Part shown: positions 51,615-63,091 of the stretch, in pieces
How the letters are laid out: the number at the start of each line of letters is the position of its first letter
How positions within the stretch are numbered: the stretch's first letter is position 1
From: Acanthosepion esculentum
Taxonomy: Eukaryota; Mollusca; Cephalopoda; Sepiida; Sepiidae
NCBI GenBank assembly: GCA_964036315.1
Contig: OZ038478.1
Coordinates: 149,672,183 to 149,736,182, forward strand
Direction of reading: 5' to 3'
Length of the DNA: 64,000 nt
Position numbers and translations under genes: made by a program
The notes under the pieces: model-generated
What the model was told of the DNA's origin: nothing
Seen by the model: only the letters and a program-made list of their open reading frames with translations
Database searches by the model: none

Positions 51615-51800
51615 CTTTGCAAATTCTATGCAATCCACCAAGTGATTTCTGGAGATAGCTGCATCGAAATCAATAATATCAAATTTAATAAAGGTAGCTT
51701 TCTTTTTACTACTGATTTTAATGAACAATTTAATGGTATCAGAAGAATCCTTCCAAGGATAGGCACCGGCATTGTTCAAAAGTTTGTCAGTAAATTTTAA
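51597..51800 (-). pseudogene. RT fragment, sense part of a 5'-inverted copy
   Basis: Minus-strand frame NNAGAYPWKDSSDTIKLFIK, then TFIKFDIIDFDAAISRNHLV and CIEFAKLYGDY. The motif A region matches copy B at about 50345, but here reads DFDAAIS instead of DYYPSI. It directly abuts a plus-strand piece coding for the block that should precede it. Confidence 0.7.
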
Positions 51801-51975
51801 TTATATTTTTAGAAATTACACTAGCTTGGATTTCGTGGGATCTTTTAACCTAGAATTGAATATCATACATAAACACAACTTCCCGAATATTATTCAAACT
51901 AGGTTAATAAATCCCTCTAAATCCGATTTAGGTATAATCTCTAAAAATATAAAAAAAAAAATTAGTAATGATTAA
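51801..51975 (+). pseudogene. RT fragment, inverted upstream block
   Basis: Plus-strand frame HKHNFPNIIQTRLINPSKSD and LGIISKNIKKKIS. In this family CRLINPSKSEIGxISK lies just upstream of the WF-x-x-x-K-x-x-x-TFIQFD region. Copy A shows the equivalent TPTRAEIGRISKTLLERTNY at about 13605-13665. Here it points the opposite way to the following block at 51800-51597. Confidence 0.65.
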
Positions 51976-52572
51976 TGAAAACAATATTGTTTAATAATGT
52001 ATTATTTTAATAATGATATAATAATTCATATAATATACAAATTGTATATATTGCTTATATGTAATTGTTATATATCGTTTCTACTTTGTATGGCTTTCGT
52101 TATTATGTAATTAGTATTTTTATTTCCATTTTTTATTTATTCATTAATTAGTACTTTTATTTACTTTCTTTATTAATAAGTACTTTTATTTACATTATTA
52201 TTATCTATTTATTTCTTCTATTAATTAGCCCAACTCTATTTTTTCTCACTGCATTATTTTTCTAATTAGAAGTGTAGATTTGTCTTTTTTTAATTACCAT
52301 TCCTCTATTAATGGTTCGTTATCTAAAATATTAAATCTTCTCTGAAGTTTTATTTTCTCGTTGATGGTAATAGTTTAATATATGCTAATATATGTTCTTT
52401 TTAATGTGAAATGAAGAACATTAAATGATTCATTTCCTAAAATGAAAATAATTAAATCATTATATGTTTTATATTGAAATATAGTAATACCGTAATTCAT
52501 TAATATAATATATAATTATGACTATTAATTTTGAATTAATAGGAATTTATTAATTTTACAATTTCATTATAA

Positions 52573-52576
<4 letters not shown>
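51976..52576. other. Very AT-rich DNA, nothing recognised
   Basis: Runs of TTATTT and similar words, with no frames. Confidence 0.5.

Positions 52577-52647
<71 letters not shown>
52577..52647. repeat. (TA)n array
   Basis: About 34 TA units. Confidence 0.95.
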
Positions 52648-52651
<4 letters not shown>

Positions 52652-54303
52652 AGTTAGTATTATTCATTGTATTTTTGCCTACGTTTTCTTTTACTCTTCT
52701 ATGATTATTTCACTTTGTTTTTCGATACAATTTATCTTCATTTCCATCGAACATTTGGTTGTCGTTTTCAGACTCTTGCAATGTTTCCATTTCACTTTTT
52801 TTCACTCATTAGTAACAGATATATAGAAATGCAACAAAACAATAAAAAGTCGTGGCAACGAATAAAGACAGCATTATTACCATTGAATACGGTTAGAAAA
52901 TGTCGGGAAATGTCCCGCAGAAGTCGTAATGAAATTCATTAATTAAAATTTATAAAAAAATATCATGATCGACTTATAAGTCAGGAGGCCATTGTTGAAT
53001 TGACTGAACTATTTTTGCTTCATTTTATTTCAGTTGAACTTCAAAATATTTTTTAAATAATTTTTAATTGAGCGGCTTCCTTCGCCTCCGAGATGCAGCA
53101 AAATTAGCTACATTATAACGAACATCGTTATTGAATTACGAACGCAAAACATGAAGTAGTTTTAGAATAAAGATAAAATGAACGAAAGAAAAAAATACGA
53201 CGATGCTAGAAGCAGAGAAATCAAGTGTTTTATTTTTGTTACATTTCATGTGAACTTATTAAAATCAAGTTTATTTTACTAACAATTTAAAGATTCCTGT
53301 TTTACAGTGATTTTTATTCAGTTTGGCGATTTTCAGGAAAAGGCAAATATAAAATTGAAATCCGAAGCGAGATTGAAATAGCAAAAGGTGACACCCAAAA
53401 TCTATTCAAAGTAAGAAGCATTGCAATTTTTTTAGAAACCGGGGAACGTGTACTGAATATAAGATAACGTAGGTCCTCCTAGTTGTAAGTGAATACTAAG
53501 CAATTTCCTCATCTTTGAAATGAAGTCTTGTGACAATATTGAGATGTTTGTATGGAAGAATGTCGTATATACTCATGTATAAGCAGACTTCATCTATAAT
53601 GCGACCGCTGAATTCTTTTCATGAATGTTGACACCTCCAGAAAGAGTACCTCTGTATATTGCAACCGGTCACCGAAAATGCATGATTTCTAACATCAGCA
53701 AAAGAACCAAAAACAAACCCCCAAAAAACCCTGTGCATAGCTCGACACCGTACATTTTGCGTAAAAGATACTGATTATAAACTTGTACTATACTGGACAA
53801 TATACAGTATAAATAATACTAGCGACAGTAAATGTGAACATCGATAAAATTTCATGGAAAATCGGATAAAGTAATTATATTGTTCTGAAGATCTGAAAAA
53901 ATACATTTGAAATTAAATTTCTGTGACACACACTACAGAAATAGTTCTTGTAGGCTGATTCTCATATGACATACTGAGGGTCAGAGCGAAATAATGAATA
54001 GACTACAATACGAGCTTGAGAAAATGGATTACAGAACATCAACTGCGATGGACAGTAAGTGAACAAATACTGATTAGAATTAATAATGATAGAAAGTTGT
54101 GAGAACAAGGTATATATTTCACGAAGATACGAAAAGTGTAAGCCATATTGAAATATAAATAATTGTCACAAAATAAAATCCTTGAATCTGCTTTGATAAA
54201 TTCTCTCAGCGTACGAAACACTTCGGCTCTGATAAGAGTTCATATTATTTTTCTTCATATTTCCTTTTACAGATATATGCTAATATGCTATCTGAACATT
54301 TTA

Positions 54304-54304
<1 letters not shown>
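52648..54304. other. AT-rich DNA, nothing recognised
   Basis: A 91-codon frame (52667-52942) is partly hydrophobic then basic, with no recognised domain. CGTATATACTCATGTATAAG at 53564 resembles 38793. Confidence 0.45.

Positions 54305-54374
<70 letters not shown>
54305..54374. repeat. (CA)n(TA)n microsatellite
   Basis: CA units to about 54350, then TA. Confidence 0.95.
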
Positions 54375-54424
54375 CAAATATGTGGAGCAGTTCAATTTAT
54401 ATGACATGAATCATTCATACAAAA
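54374..54424. repeat. 51-bp direct repeat, first copy
   Basis: CAAATATGTGGAGCAGTTCA...TGAATCATTCATACAAA; the second copy is at 54920-54970 with about four differences. Both copies adjoin (TA)n arrays: here the array is on the left, there it is on the right. Confidence 0.8.
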
Positions 54425-54919
54425 AGTAGATTAATAAAGTTAATGATATAAATGGCGAAAAACATCTTCGCAAACAAATTTATTAAAGTTACATTAACCT
54501 ACGAATCACTTGAATGTTATAATCCTTGTTTTTAATAGCTACAAGTTGTATAAGGTCTTTTTTTATTCTGCGAGAACTTTCGGCTGTACATTCAGCCATC
54601 AGCAGGCATGGAAATTATTTTGTTTTTGGTAGCTCTAGGTAATTGCGGGCACGAAAAATTAAATTCGAATCGAAATATGTTTTTGTTACAAATGTATTAT
54701 TGTTAACGGATACAAACTTATGGAGCGTGCAGCTGCAACGCTAAGGTTGAATTTTTGAAAATTCAAGAGAGTGCGTTTTTTTTTACTAATATGGTAATTT
54801 GAGATTTTTTTTTGTAGGAGTTTTTTTCTGTCAATGTGGCTTGAAGTAAATTGTTCCATAAATAGACTAATGTGGCAGCTATTATCCCGAAAATTTGCAC
54901 GTCGGATCAGTTCTTTTTA
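54425..54919. other. AT-rich DNA with a hairpin CTGATG/CGAAA motif
   Basis: On the minus strand, 54604-54579 reads CTGATGGCTGAATGTACAGC followed by CGAAAG. The hairpin is GCTG and CAGC around a six-base loop. Such CTGATG-hairpin-CGAAA motifs are common near Penelope-like element ends, but no coding remains here. Confidence 0.35.
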
Positions 54920-54966
54920 AATCAAATATGTGATGCAGTTCAATTTATATTACATGAATCATACAT

Positions 54967-54970
<4 letters not shown>
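54920..54970. repeat. 51-bp direct repeat, second copy
   Basis: Partner of 54374-54424, about 546 bases downstream. Confidence 0.8.

Positions 54971-55058
<88 letters not shown>
54971..55058. repeat. (TA)n array
   Basis: About 44 TA units. Confidence 0.95.
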
Positions 55059-55061
<3 letters not shown>

Positions 55062-56159
55062 TGAGAGAAAGAAGGGCATGTTACGGCAATTCATCTCTGA
55101 GAAGAGAGTTCAAGCCCATTTCAAGCGTGTCATGATTTCGGGTATTCATTTTTCCCCATGCCTTACACGGCTCCCATCGATTCATGAAAGTCAACTCGAT
55201 ATGGTCCAGTTTGTTTTTCGTTCCGATAAAATATACAATGATGACATAGATGTCTCGAACAACAAATATTTCTGAACTCTAAAATAGGAAACTGCATACC
55301 TGGTTTGCCGCCCTCACAGTAACATACAGACTTCGTCTTTTCGTTCATTACAAGCCACCTCCTACCTCTGAATCTACAGAATACATCGATCTAATATAGG
55401 AGCTGAATGAATCAACAAATTGCATGTCTGGTGGGGATCCTAATATTGAAACAACCTCATCAGAAGTACGACACGAAGAAATTAGTGTCCGAGTCTCTTT
55501 AAGCTTTTCCTAAACTACACCGTTTGCACTTACAAAAGAGTTGTGAAGAGTTGGGCACTTATTTGTTCATCATTTCATGCCATATTTCAAACGAATATAC
55601 CTATAAAAGCAACGGCCCTGCTTCCCGACCCGAGGCTGATGTAAAGATATACCGAGCTTATAAGCTATTCATAGTCAGGATGAAAATGATCTTGAAAAAA
55701 AAATCACATCATCTACAAAGTACTTTGCAAATTATAAACAATGATCTGGAATTGGAATGAAATCATCGATGACGCATAGCCTCAATTCATTCTAAAGTGT
55801 CAGGATGCGGAATTTGTAGAAACTAAAAAATTCAAATACATGCATGTACGGGACAATTATAAAAAAAATAATATCGGGGAAAAGGAAAATGAACATAGTA
55901 TAGTCGGCTCAAGGTGTATTTTCACCGAACAGCGGAATTTGCTACCAAACCAAAAAAATGAAAAACTATTCTTGTTTTTCAATCGCCTCGTCATATCGAG
56001 AATTTCCTAAGTATGGCATGCATCGCGCCAAAACCTTCCAGAAATATCTAAAGGGACAACTGAATGGAAGCGCTTTCCAGATCAATGATTAAAAAAGGCT
56101 TTCAGTGAGTGAAACATGAGCGTCTTTGTGGACTGATGCTACAGAATCATAAACAAAGA

Positions 56160-56160
<1 letters not shown>
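55059..56160. other. GC-richer segment with unplaced frames
   Basis: Plus-strand frames of 72 codons (55057-55275, MNERKKGMLRQFISEKRVQA...) and 78 codons (55524-55760) lie in sequence of more coding-like composition than the surroundings. It may be a decayed transposase or host pseudogene. I searched by eye for piggyBac, hAT and Tc1 signatures and saw none that I can defend. Confidence 0.35.

Positions 56161-56247
<87 letters not shown>
56161..56247. repeat. (TA)n array
   Basis: About 43 TA units. Confidence 0.95.
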
Positions 56248-56252
<5 letters not shown>

Positions 56253-56506
56253 GAAGGTATATATTATATGCACCTATATGACAATAACACATTTAAATAT
56301 ATATACATATATTTTTTTAATAAATATTTATATCTATACAATTATATGCATGAGTAAAGAAGAGAAAAATGACTTCTTTGGAGAGCTATGATAGGTGACT
56401 GGAAACACCACAAAATATAAAATAATGCATCAGGTGTGATTCAAAATCTCACACTTTTTATATATGCAGGATGGCGCCCATATACTTTATAGCAATTGTA
56501 TGAAAT

Positions 56507-56512
<6 letters not shown>

Positions 56513-56578
<66 letters not shown>
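56513..56578. repeat. (TA)n array
   Basis: About 32 TA units. Confidence 0.95.
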
Positions 56579-56579
<1 letters not shown>

Positions 56580-56876
56580 CACAATTTATAAATATAAAAT
56601 ACATTTGAACAAACCAATGTCAGGAAAAAATCAGTAAAAAAAAAGAAATGAATAAAGACACTCGTGTCGGTCGAAAATAATCAATCAGCACCGTAATACC
56701 TAGTCAAAAGAAGAAAAGAAAAACACCGACAGAGTAAATTAAGTAAAAACTTAAAAGTCTTCAATACACTAAGTAGACCAAAATCTTGAAAAAACAAGTG
56801 AGTCAGAACCTAACTTCCAAGGTTTTAACAAAAGGAACTACAGGTACTACATTTAGGTAGGTTCTACCTCACTAGG

Positions 56877-56879
<3 letters not shown>

Positions 56880-56972
<93 letters not shown>
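56880..56972. repeat. (TA)n array
   Basis: About 46 TA units. Confidence 0.95.
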
Positions 56973-56975
<3 letters not shown>

Positions 56976-59455
56976 ATCAAAACTAAAATTACAAATTTAT
57001 TTTTATGGGGCGGTCTTCACAACAAAACAGGGAAAAATGTTCATGCAAACATATGTCTGCAAATCATTCATTTTTTTGTTATTACATTCTCCTCTGCTTG
57101 TTGATGCGTGAACGAATCCCCCAGGGTTAGGTAAAAATTACAATATTTAAGAGAGACACAATACGATCTCGTGCTTAACCGCCAATAAATAGTAATATGG
57201 AAAAAGCAGGATACCCACACAATTATTCAATTATAAATTATTAATTTGATAGGTTTCTAATATTTCTCAGATGATAATTTTATTATAAGCAGTTTTTGAT
57301 TTAACTTCACAGTGAAAATTTTCCGACTTCAAAGTGCGTTTAAGTATTTTGTAAAAGATGTTTTCAGAATGTTGCTACAGGATATTTTTTCTATTTTTAC
57401 AAATAAATGAAAGCGACTAATATCCATATTTGAATCGTCAGTGTTATTTACAAATTATTATTTTGCATTTAACATTTGATAGTTTCAGATTCTGCTTTTG
57501 GACAATAAATGGCAGGATATGACACATAATTTGTCAATTTATAAACCGTATATTTTGAGAAATCAACTGTGGCATGCAAGTACACACACCTCTTATCACC
57601 CTTATCCAAAAAATTATTTCCTCGAGGGATGCATCCAAAGGAAGTTCTTTCGTCAAAAATTGTAAGTAATGACTGCGAAATGGAAATTATCTCTGCAGCA
57701 TGGCAAGTCTTGATTTGTGAATTTATTGAGGTAGTAATTCTGAGTTTAATCCCTAGGATGGAGAGTGCGTACTTGGACTCAGTGTAAATACGCTAGAAAT
57801 TAGTGAGCAGTATTAAAAATAAGAACTAGACAAGATATTTCTATAAGTATGCAGTGGAACGGAAACAGCCTAATCCTGCAGATTATACAAAGGTTTCAGT
57901 TCTGAAGTCCATGTAGGTTAACTGGATCTACATACAACAGATGAATGCCAAAGAACACAACTGCTCAATAGTTGTAATATCATCAAAGATAAGAACAATG
58001 GAATATTGTTCTTATCTTTCATGTAAATCGTGTGAATCTTAAATAGTCTTTTGACATATATATTTTATATGTCTAGATTTGTAATTGTTTCTTTAATGTT
58101 TTTTTCTCCCTAAACGTGTTTCAATACCAATAGTTTTACACAGAAAGAAAACAAATGATCCAGATTTGACATTGGTTATCTGAAATACAGTCTATGTTTT
58201 CGATGTTACTCGGACAGAATTGTTACAACATACTAATTTTTCGTCCTTGCTGTAGCAGGTTTGATGTCAAAATGACACAAGAGAACATCGGATATCTTTA
58301 GAGATCTTGGAAATGTTTAGGTTTAATAATCACTATAATAACCAAACTATAATATGATTGAAGTTCAAGTTTTACTTGGACGTATGTTGAAATGAAGAAA
58401 ATTCCATCCAAAATTACAGAAGAAAATTATTTTACTTCAAATAGGTTTAATCAGCCGAAAGCAAAATAATTATAGAGATTGTAACTTTTTTGGTTTGTTT
58501 TCATACAATATGTTGTGTAAACTGAAATGTAATAAATTTTGCAGTTTCCATATTTGTGTCACGTCTTATAAATGAAAACGAAATTGAAAAATTACAAAAC
58601 TAAAAATATACAAACAGAAGTAATAGCAAAATAACTCCCAAATTATTTAAATATATATATATATAAAATTAAAAAACAAAAAAAACAAATACCAATAAAA
58701 CACAAACAAGCCTACAATTAGCCATTCAATGAAAGATACGTTCTTTCTCCTAATAAATAAATGTTGTCGATTCAGCTATATATATGAAGTGTTGAGATAC
58801 CAGACAATTCTCAGATTTCGGCGCACATATATTTCTCTATATTCAAAATATCATATGTTCAATCATTATAGGTTATCTCATTTGTAAATCCAGAATATTT
58901 GTTGTACACAGCTATAGCTATACCCGTGTTTCATGATCATATAAAAAAAAATAATTAAATCTAGCAAATTAACATAAAACAGTTTATATACACGTAAATC
59001 GAAAAGTTTTGTATATTTAACAATCGCGGCATATTCATCTCTTCATGGTTGTCGATAAAACAACATACACGTGTATACCAACCATATGAAATAGGTCTGA
59101 GGGAGCAATGAGACCCGAATGACGATCGCTTCTGATTTACACGGACTAATGTAATGGCATTGTAAGAACATTGAATATTGATCTCGAATAAATGTATACA
59201 CACTGTCACTCACTTTCATTACTTCAGACGATTGTGCCCTCATTTCAGTTCTCTCATCAACACGTATGATTAACACTAGTACAGCTTACCATAATATCAC
59301 TCAATTCGACCTCACATTCCGTCTATGCAAAATAAATTTTAATAGATAGGAAAAATGTTATATAAAGTGAAGAATACTGGTTTCATTTGCATCAATTGCC
59401 CTACTCTACGAAGATTTTCATGAATATGATTTACAATATTTTGATTTTTTTTTTC
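56973..59455. other. AT-rich DNA with one strong hairpin
   Basis: No supported gene. Frames at 57569-57787 (plus) and 59276-58961 (minus) show no domain. A 15-bp perfect stem, AAAGATAAGAACAAT (57985-57999) with its complement at 58005-58019 around a GGAAT loop, stands out. Confidence 0.5.
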
Positions 59456-59850
59456 AGCATTTCACCCCAAGCAAGGCGGGAAGCCACTAGCACGCAAGGG
59501 GTTATAGTGGATTTGGAGCGAGAACAGATAGGAGTGATAGAGGAAAAAATGAGGAGAAGGATAGTAGATAGATCAAGGCAACTGGAGATGTCGATTGGCA
59601 TTACATTTGAATATTTGGAGATTATAGCTATCAGGGAAACAGAAAAAGGGGAGGGAATTCCACAGGCGTGAGGTGCGAGATATGATGCTGTTGGAGTAGT
59701 AGAGGCGGCTACATGTAACAGTTTCAACAGTGAAAGGGTGAGAGCCGGATACCAACCTCGTAGGACGCTTGAATTCATGACGTCTGGGAACCAGCGAAAG
59801 ATGAGAATATGTCTTAAAATATCAATATTGGAAATTGCGCAAAATATCAA
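59456..59850 (-). pseudogene. LINE 3' end, second copy (same family as 43.8 kb)
   Basis: On the minus strand, two overlapping frames carry RWFPDVMNSS (near 59790), ISRTSRLWNSLPFFCFPDSY (about 59690-59635) and NLQIFKCNANRHLQLP (59634-59570). The tail follows, ending CTTGCGTGCTAGTGGCTTCC, CGCCTTGCTTGGGGTGAAA (59502-59457). This nearly repeats 45225-45270, showing one LINE family with a fixed 3' end. The upstream RT is absent, so this is a 5'-truncated insertion, in the orientation opposite to the 43.8-kb copy. Confidence 0.82.
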
Positions 59851-61570
59851 AATACATTTCTTGAAAGCAGGTCAAATTAAAGCAATAAATTAATTCGGAA
59901 ATAATTTTTTCGACGCCAAAATTTTCCATCGTGCAGAAATTATTCTCACAAATATGTAAATCATGTTGCGCTTTTTTTTTCAGTGGGCTATCTGTCCCTT
60001 GAAACGATTTCGAACATGAAGCAATAATGTTAGAGCATGATACTCTGGAGATTATATTTCATCGTAGGGCATTTTTACAGCTAAACCTCCAATTTCCACT
60101 TATATAACAACACTAACACGACCTCTTTTCAGTAACTTTGCTAATCTGCAATCTATTATTATAAATTCTTCGTTACTTTTCTGCTTTTCTGCGATTGCAA
60201 AATGGACGATAGTATTTGTCATAATACATAGCAATTGAATAATATATTGGAACTAGCACCTTTACAGAAAAAAGTTTAATTTTGGAACGATCTATGATAA
60301 CACAAACAAAATATTTATCTAGAATCCAATATATTACAAGTTCAAAATAATTCAAAATAACTACCAATTTTTAATAAAGATTCTTGTTTAAAACAGAAGT
60401 TTGCATTTTCTAACATTTCTCCGTATATCCTCTTAATATTTTTTTAAGTAAACACGTTTAAGAACATGGGACCCATCTAGGAATTCTGTGTTTTTATTCT
60501 TTTATAATATAGCAATTTTATTTCAATTAAACGTGGCTGATTATTAACAAGATAGATGAATATATTTTTGAGAGTTCAGATTTAATAATTGCACACCTTA
60601 CATATATTTTTAAGAAAAAGGGAATAATAAAAAATTAAAAAAACGACTGGGATAATTTGAGGATTCAAAGTGAGAGGAAACAAGGGCAAAGAAAAAACAG
60701 GAAATTAATCGATAATCGCTCCTCAGTTTTCAGAACTCGATCGAGGATATGAAATAGTTTTTGTACAATATCAACAACATATTATCAAGTATTTTTTTTT
60801 TAAATTTTTAAACGAATATATATATACATTTTTTTTGTGTTTCTATAGTAACGAAGAATTTGTATTATTACAAAACAGTAACCTCAGTCAGCACATTCTC
60901 GCCGTGTTCATAGATGATATTATTGTGATACTATTTGTCGTTGCCGCGGTAAAACGGAATAAATTTTGTTAAAACATAAGAAAGTGTTATATGCTGAAAG
61001 GCATTGAAATGATAAGGGTTAATAGCAAAAACCCGTTTGAAGAATTGAAGATATAATTCAAACATAAACGACACTAATTGTATGTCGAATAGTTTGAACA
61101 ATGAAAAAGTTACCTAGACTTAAGGGTAACATTTATTGACACACAACTGCAAATGCAAGCTGTAAAGAAAAACTGCATTTTCGTAAACAACGAATTTGGA
61201 GTTGATTCTCCTGGTTGAAAGTTGATTCGAGAGAAGAGTGTGGAGGACAACTCACCATCGCACAGTGAGGAGGTTTAGTGAGAGGTAATGAGTGATTGGC
61301 AGAAGAGAATTCCCCCAAATTATGTCAATAAATACGAATGCCCAAAGTGAATTCGCCAGAAGAGAAAAGAGAGATGGGTCGGAGCAGAAGAGACAGACAC
61401 AGACGAGGGAATAGAGGCCCACGTGATTATCTGCCAACGAAAACTCCCGACTTCAGCCTTGTTCCAAACTCTACCAACAACAGCAAACCAGATATTTGCC
61501 AGGTCGGCGACATTATCACTTCCGATTTAGATGCGGGCTGGGCTGATAATTAATAGCATGCGAATTTTGA
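59851..61570. other. AT-rich DNA, unplaced small ORF at 61338
   Basis: The 71-codon frame 61338-61553 (MPKVNSPEEKREMGRSRRDR...) is Arg-rich and lies in locally GC-richer sequence upstream of a promoter-like cluster. I cannot assign it. Confidence 0.4.
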
Positions 61571-61574
61571 TAAA

Positions 61575-61633
61575 CCAATCATCGTACGGAGGACTGCTAT
61601 AAAAGCAGTAATTATTTTTGTTCAATTTATTCG
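61575..61633 (+). promoter_or_regulatory. Possible core promoter (CCAAT, TATA box, initiator-like)
   Basis: CCAAT at 61575-61579, TATAAAAG at 61598-61605 and TTCAATTT (initiator-like) at 61621-61628, about 25-30 bases downstream of the TATA box. The spacing of TATA to initiator is right for a pol II start. CCAAT is closer than usual. It could serve a host gene or be the promoter of a decayed LTR. In AT-rich DNA such words arise by chance. Confidence 0.25.
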
Positions 61634-61914
61634 AGTGTTATTTTTTTTCTCTGTACGTCATCACCGTTCTTGAACCAGCCGATCACGTATATACTTGTGA
61701 CGATTTTGTCTTGGCATCCTTATGATCAAACTTAAATCACAACGTGGGATAAAGCTGGTCTGAGATGGAAACGATCTTCATCGATCAGCCGCATTTTTGG
61801 TAGTCTTGGACGACCGGCTAGGGTATTGTACGATTATATTATTGAATGTTGGATTTTTCTTTTTTTTATTGAAATGATTTATTAATGTTATAAGTTTTTA
61901 GCGAATCATTACAA

Positions 61915-61948
61915 ATGGATGAGCCGATTATAGTCGTATTATTCACAG
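61915..61948 (+). CDS. Possible short first coding exon with splice donor
   Basis: ATG in acceptable context (ACAAATGG) starts a frame MDEPIIVVLFT that reaches a perfect donor, CAG|GTAAGT, at 61946-61954. Together with the promoter-like cluster 300 bases upstream it could be the start of a gene whose other exons lie outside the window. Other ATGs occur in the intervening leader, and the exon is only 34 bases long, so this is weak. Confidence 0.15.
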
Positions 61949-61954
61949 GTAAGT

Positions 61955-62854
61955 TGCAGACGGATTTTGGTAGGTTTTTGCGTATGTTTCAACGGCTCCT
62001 AATTGAATTATGGTCCAAGACGACTTTACATTAATTTACACGCAAATGGCCCTGTTAAAGATAAGAATCCCAATTTTTCTCACCCAGATATGGTCTAAAG
62101 TGTAAGCTAGATGAAATCTTTTGACGTTGTTGGCAACCGGTCTTCACTGGTATAATTCTGTAGGTGTGAGTTATGCGAAAGACTTACTCAGAAGTTCATT
62201 GTTTAATATATTTACAATAAATTTCATTCATTTGTATGTATATATTCGTAAAATTTGCAGGTTTTTTATATACGAAAACAATTTGATATACGCACTAAAT
62301 AGTTTCTCATTTTTCTAAAAGTATTTGAATCACTCAAGATTCATCAACTTTAATTTACTCTTTTTACATAACTTTTTAAATACATTATGAAGTATTATAA
62401 ATGTTTGCTTGACGCATAAATTCCATGTGAAATATAGTTAATAATTACGAATTTTACAGAGGTCCACTGTCAAAAATATACAAATTGTTTTCTATTAGAT
62501 TTAGAGCAGATTATAACAAGTTACATTTATCGAGAACCTAGTCAGAATTGATTAAACACCTAAGCTATAATGTCCATGTACATAGGTTTTAGCTAGTCTG
62601 CTAGAAACTGAAAATAAAGTTAGCGTTAGCGTCGACGGCTCTAATACAATAAATGTGTGGCAATCAATGTCGATCGGAAACAATATTTGTTTTGGTTTAG
62701 TCATAAGCGCCCTCACGTATAATATAAAGTTCCTAACCGTCGACCAGTAAAAGTAAAGTCCTAGCAAATAAAACTTCAGGATTCTCAGTCCTTCTATAAT
62801 AGCGTAATGAGGATCGCAATTATACTGAGTTTACACCTATTATATAAATATTAT
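61955..62854. other. AT-rich DNA, nothing recognised
   Basis: No frames or repeats supported. It would be intron if the exon call were right. Confidence 0.4.
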
Positions 62855-63091
62855 TGTCATGGTCCAGGTTAGGACCAAGGAAGAACAACACGAACACAAG
62901 AGTAGACATAACAAAGATATATTACACGGAATAATAATACAAGATGTAGAATGTGTTAGTATGACTGTCAGTCCGGTTTGGAGTGAACTACTATCGGCTC
63001 GACTCGATTCGTCCCTCTCTCTCTTGAGAGGCGTAGTATGCATAGCGTTAGGAAGAGTTTATTCTGTAGTTATAGGTAAGGACCCATAACA
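62855..63091 (-). mobile_element. Probable solo LTR, 237 bp
   Basis: The segment begins TGTCATGG and ends CCATAACA, which are inverted copies with one mismatch and carry the TG...CA ends of LTRs. The 5 bases outside are ATTAT and GTTAT, a possible target duplication with one mismatch. On the minus strand it has AGAATAAAC (polyadenylation-like) and a GC-richer centre, as Gypsy-type LTRs often do. No internal region or second LTR is present. A 76-codon plus-strand frame across it is considered accidental. Confidence 0.5.

Noticed and set aside
55057..55760. piggyBac- or hAT-type transposase
   Set aside because: No DDE-type motif, terminal repeat or TTAA target could be seen. Composition alone is not enough.
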